Shown: one piece after another, positions 63,217 to 64,000 of the stretch
How positions within the stretch are numbered: the first letter of the stretch is position 1
Layout of the letters: each line of letters starts with the position of its first letter
Source: CAIWHR01 sp963726765
GTDB taxonomy: Bacteria > Pseudomonadota > Gammaproteobacteria > Burkholderiales > Casimicrobiaceae
DNA length: 64,000 nucleotides
Reading direction: 5' to 3'
NCBI GenBank assembly: GCA_963726765.1
Contig: CAVSDH010000006.1
Location: forward strand, 310,001 to 374,000
Translations under genes and position numbers: made by a program
The notes under the pieces: model-generated
What the model saw: the letters and a program-made list of their open reading frames with translations, nothing else
What the model was told of the DNA's origin: nothing
Databases searched by the model: none

Positions 63217-64000
63217 TCACGCCGGCCTGGTTCGCGGAACCGCGCGCTCGACCTTTGTATCGCCGGGCACCGCGAATTTCTGGTTCGCCTTGCCGGCTGC
63301 GACGTCCTGGTACCAGCGCTGGTGATGATGCTCCGCCCAAGACGCGTCGACGTAGCCGTCGCGCATGGCCCGATAGGCCCCTTCCATTCCGACGGTACCG
63401 AGATAGATGTGCACGCACGCCAGCGCGATCGAGAGGTAGGCGGCCATCATGTGCACGACATTGGCGAGCTGCATCGTCGACCGGGTCTGGTCGAAATTGG
63501 GGAACAGCATGACCAGCCCGCTGACGATCAGGGTGATCGACGCAACGACCAGCACCAGCCAAAACACCATCTTCTCGCCTGCATTGAAGCGGCCGGACGG
63601 ATGTTCGTGCCCCTTGAAGTAGCCGCCGATCTTCGCGAACCAGCGGATATCCTCGGCGCCGATTCCGTTGTCGCGCACGAACCTGAGGAAGAGCCACGGC
63701 ACCCCGATGATGAGGATCGGCCCGACGAAATTGTGGAGGGTCTTGGAAAGCGTCGCGAGCCAGGAGAACAGCGTGTAACCGATGAGCGGCAGCAGCACGG
63801 ACTTGCCAAGAGACAGGATGAGCCCGGTAATGGCGAGCAGGACCCATACGATGGCGACCGTCCAGTGCGCGTACCGGTCCATTGGAGAGAATCGCTCGAT
63901 GGTGCGGTCGCCCGCCTTCTTCGGCGTGCTCATCGTTCCGCGCATGAGGTAGAAGACGGCGAGCCCGCCTACGACAAGCGCGAACAGGAGGCCCCCCCAG
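63217..64000 (-). CDS. formate dehydrogenase gamma subunit (cytochrome b556), 5' end outside the window
   Basis: The visible 260 codons contain four membrane helices with His ligands (RYAHWTVAIVW, LSKTLHNFVGPI, VVHMMAAYLSIALACVHIYLG) and the C-terminal SWAEHHHQRWYQ segment of FdoI/FdnI-like subunits. The open frame continues to the window edge (WGGLLFALVVGGLAVFYLM before an internal ATG), showing an extra N-terminal helix, so the start lies outside. It passes formate-derived electrons to the quinone pool. Confidence 0.9.
   Translation of the reverse strand, partial: WGGLLFALVVGGLAVFYLMRGTMSTPKKAGDRTIERFSPMDRYAHWTVAIVWVLLAITGLILSLGKSVLLPLIGYTLFSWLATLSKTLHNFVGPILIIGVPWLFLRFVRDNGIGAEDIRWFAKIGGYFKGHEHPSGRFNAGEKMVFWLVLVVASITLIVSGLVMLFPNFDQTRSTMQLANVVHMMAAYLSIALACVHIYLGTVGMEGAYRAMRDGYVDASWAEHHHQRWYQDVAAGKANQKFAVPGDTKVERAVPRTRPA

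Overview
The window is GC-rich, densely coded bacterial chromosome and most likely comes from a betaproteobacterium (Burkholderiales/Rhodocyclales-like). This rests on protein resemblance and gene order, namely trxA-rho-rpmE, obgE-proB with rppH nearby, tRNA-Leu next to rnr, rnfB-like gene-nth-DUF1841, and orphan LivK-type and PF04392-type binding proteins. No ribosomal RNA, CRISPR array or prophage was seen. Three tRNA genes are present: Leu(CAG), Ser(TGA) and Ser(CGA).

The left third (1-22 kb) is an anaerobic aromatic-compound region. It opens with a truncated, heavily frameshifted xanthine-dehydrogenase-family gene, a CoA-transferase and a periplasmic binding protein. A minus-strand group follows (NnrS-like membrane protein, DUF59 protein, double-GNAT protein, hemerythrin). 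The centrepiece is an eight-gene minus-strand operon (17581 down to 7661), mostly with ATGA start/stop overlaps: hotdog thioesterase, phenylacetyl-CoA:acceptor oxidoreductase (padB, padC, padD), phenylacetate-CoA ligase, and 4-hydroxybenzoyl-CoA reductase (hcrC, hcrA, hcrB). Together these could take phenylacetate or 4-hydroxyphenylacetate to the glyoxylate stage and, after an oxidative decarboxylation not encoded here, dehydroxylate 4-hydroxybenzoyl-CoA to benzoyl-CoA. Divergent from it are a GNAT protein and an Rrf2 regulator, then a short-chain dehydrogenase and a benzoate/4-hydroxybenzoate-CoA ligase. Four FNR/ANR-like boxes (7608, 17753, 18946, 21801) and a 12-base sequence shared by two promoters (7568 and 17729) suggest common anaerobic control.

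The middle (22-43 kb) is mostly housekeeping and solitary genes: rnr, purT, serB, a Bax1-type membrane protein, a GspE/PilB ATPase, pncB, an MFS transporter, corA, a frameshifted arylsulfatase with small exported proteins downstream, a zinc-type CDF transporter and an acyltransferase. The right third (42-64 kb) holds an RnfB-like ferredoxin, nth, DUF1841, a CTERM-type exported protein, two cytochromes c, fdxA, trxA, rho, rpmE, a glycosyltransferase, obgE, proB, Yip1 and DUF3617 proteins, rppH, an HtrA-type protease, a phosphoribosyltransferase, gnd, several small proteins and, at the right edge, a formate dehydrogenase cytochrome b subunit cut by the window end.

Non-coding structure includes a 168-bp full-length imperfect palindrome (MITE-like, 19783-19950) that supplies the stop codon of the dehydrogenase gene, a 106-bp direct repeat pair inside a 374-bp repeat island (54720-55093), five convincing hairpin terminators, and a 14-bp perfect inverted repeat over the end of proB. 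At least nine genes contain one or more apparent frameshifts. Whether these are sequencing/assembly indels or real decay cannot be decided from the sequence alone; the density in the first 2.4 kb is exceptional.
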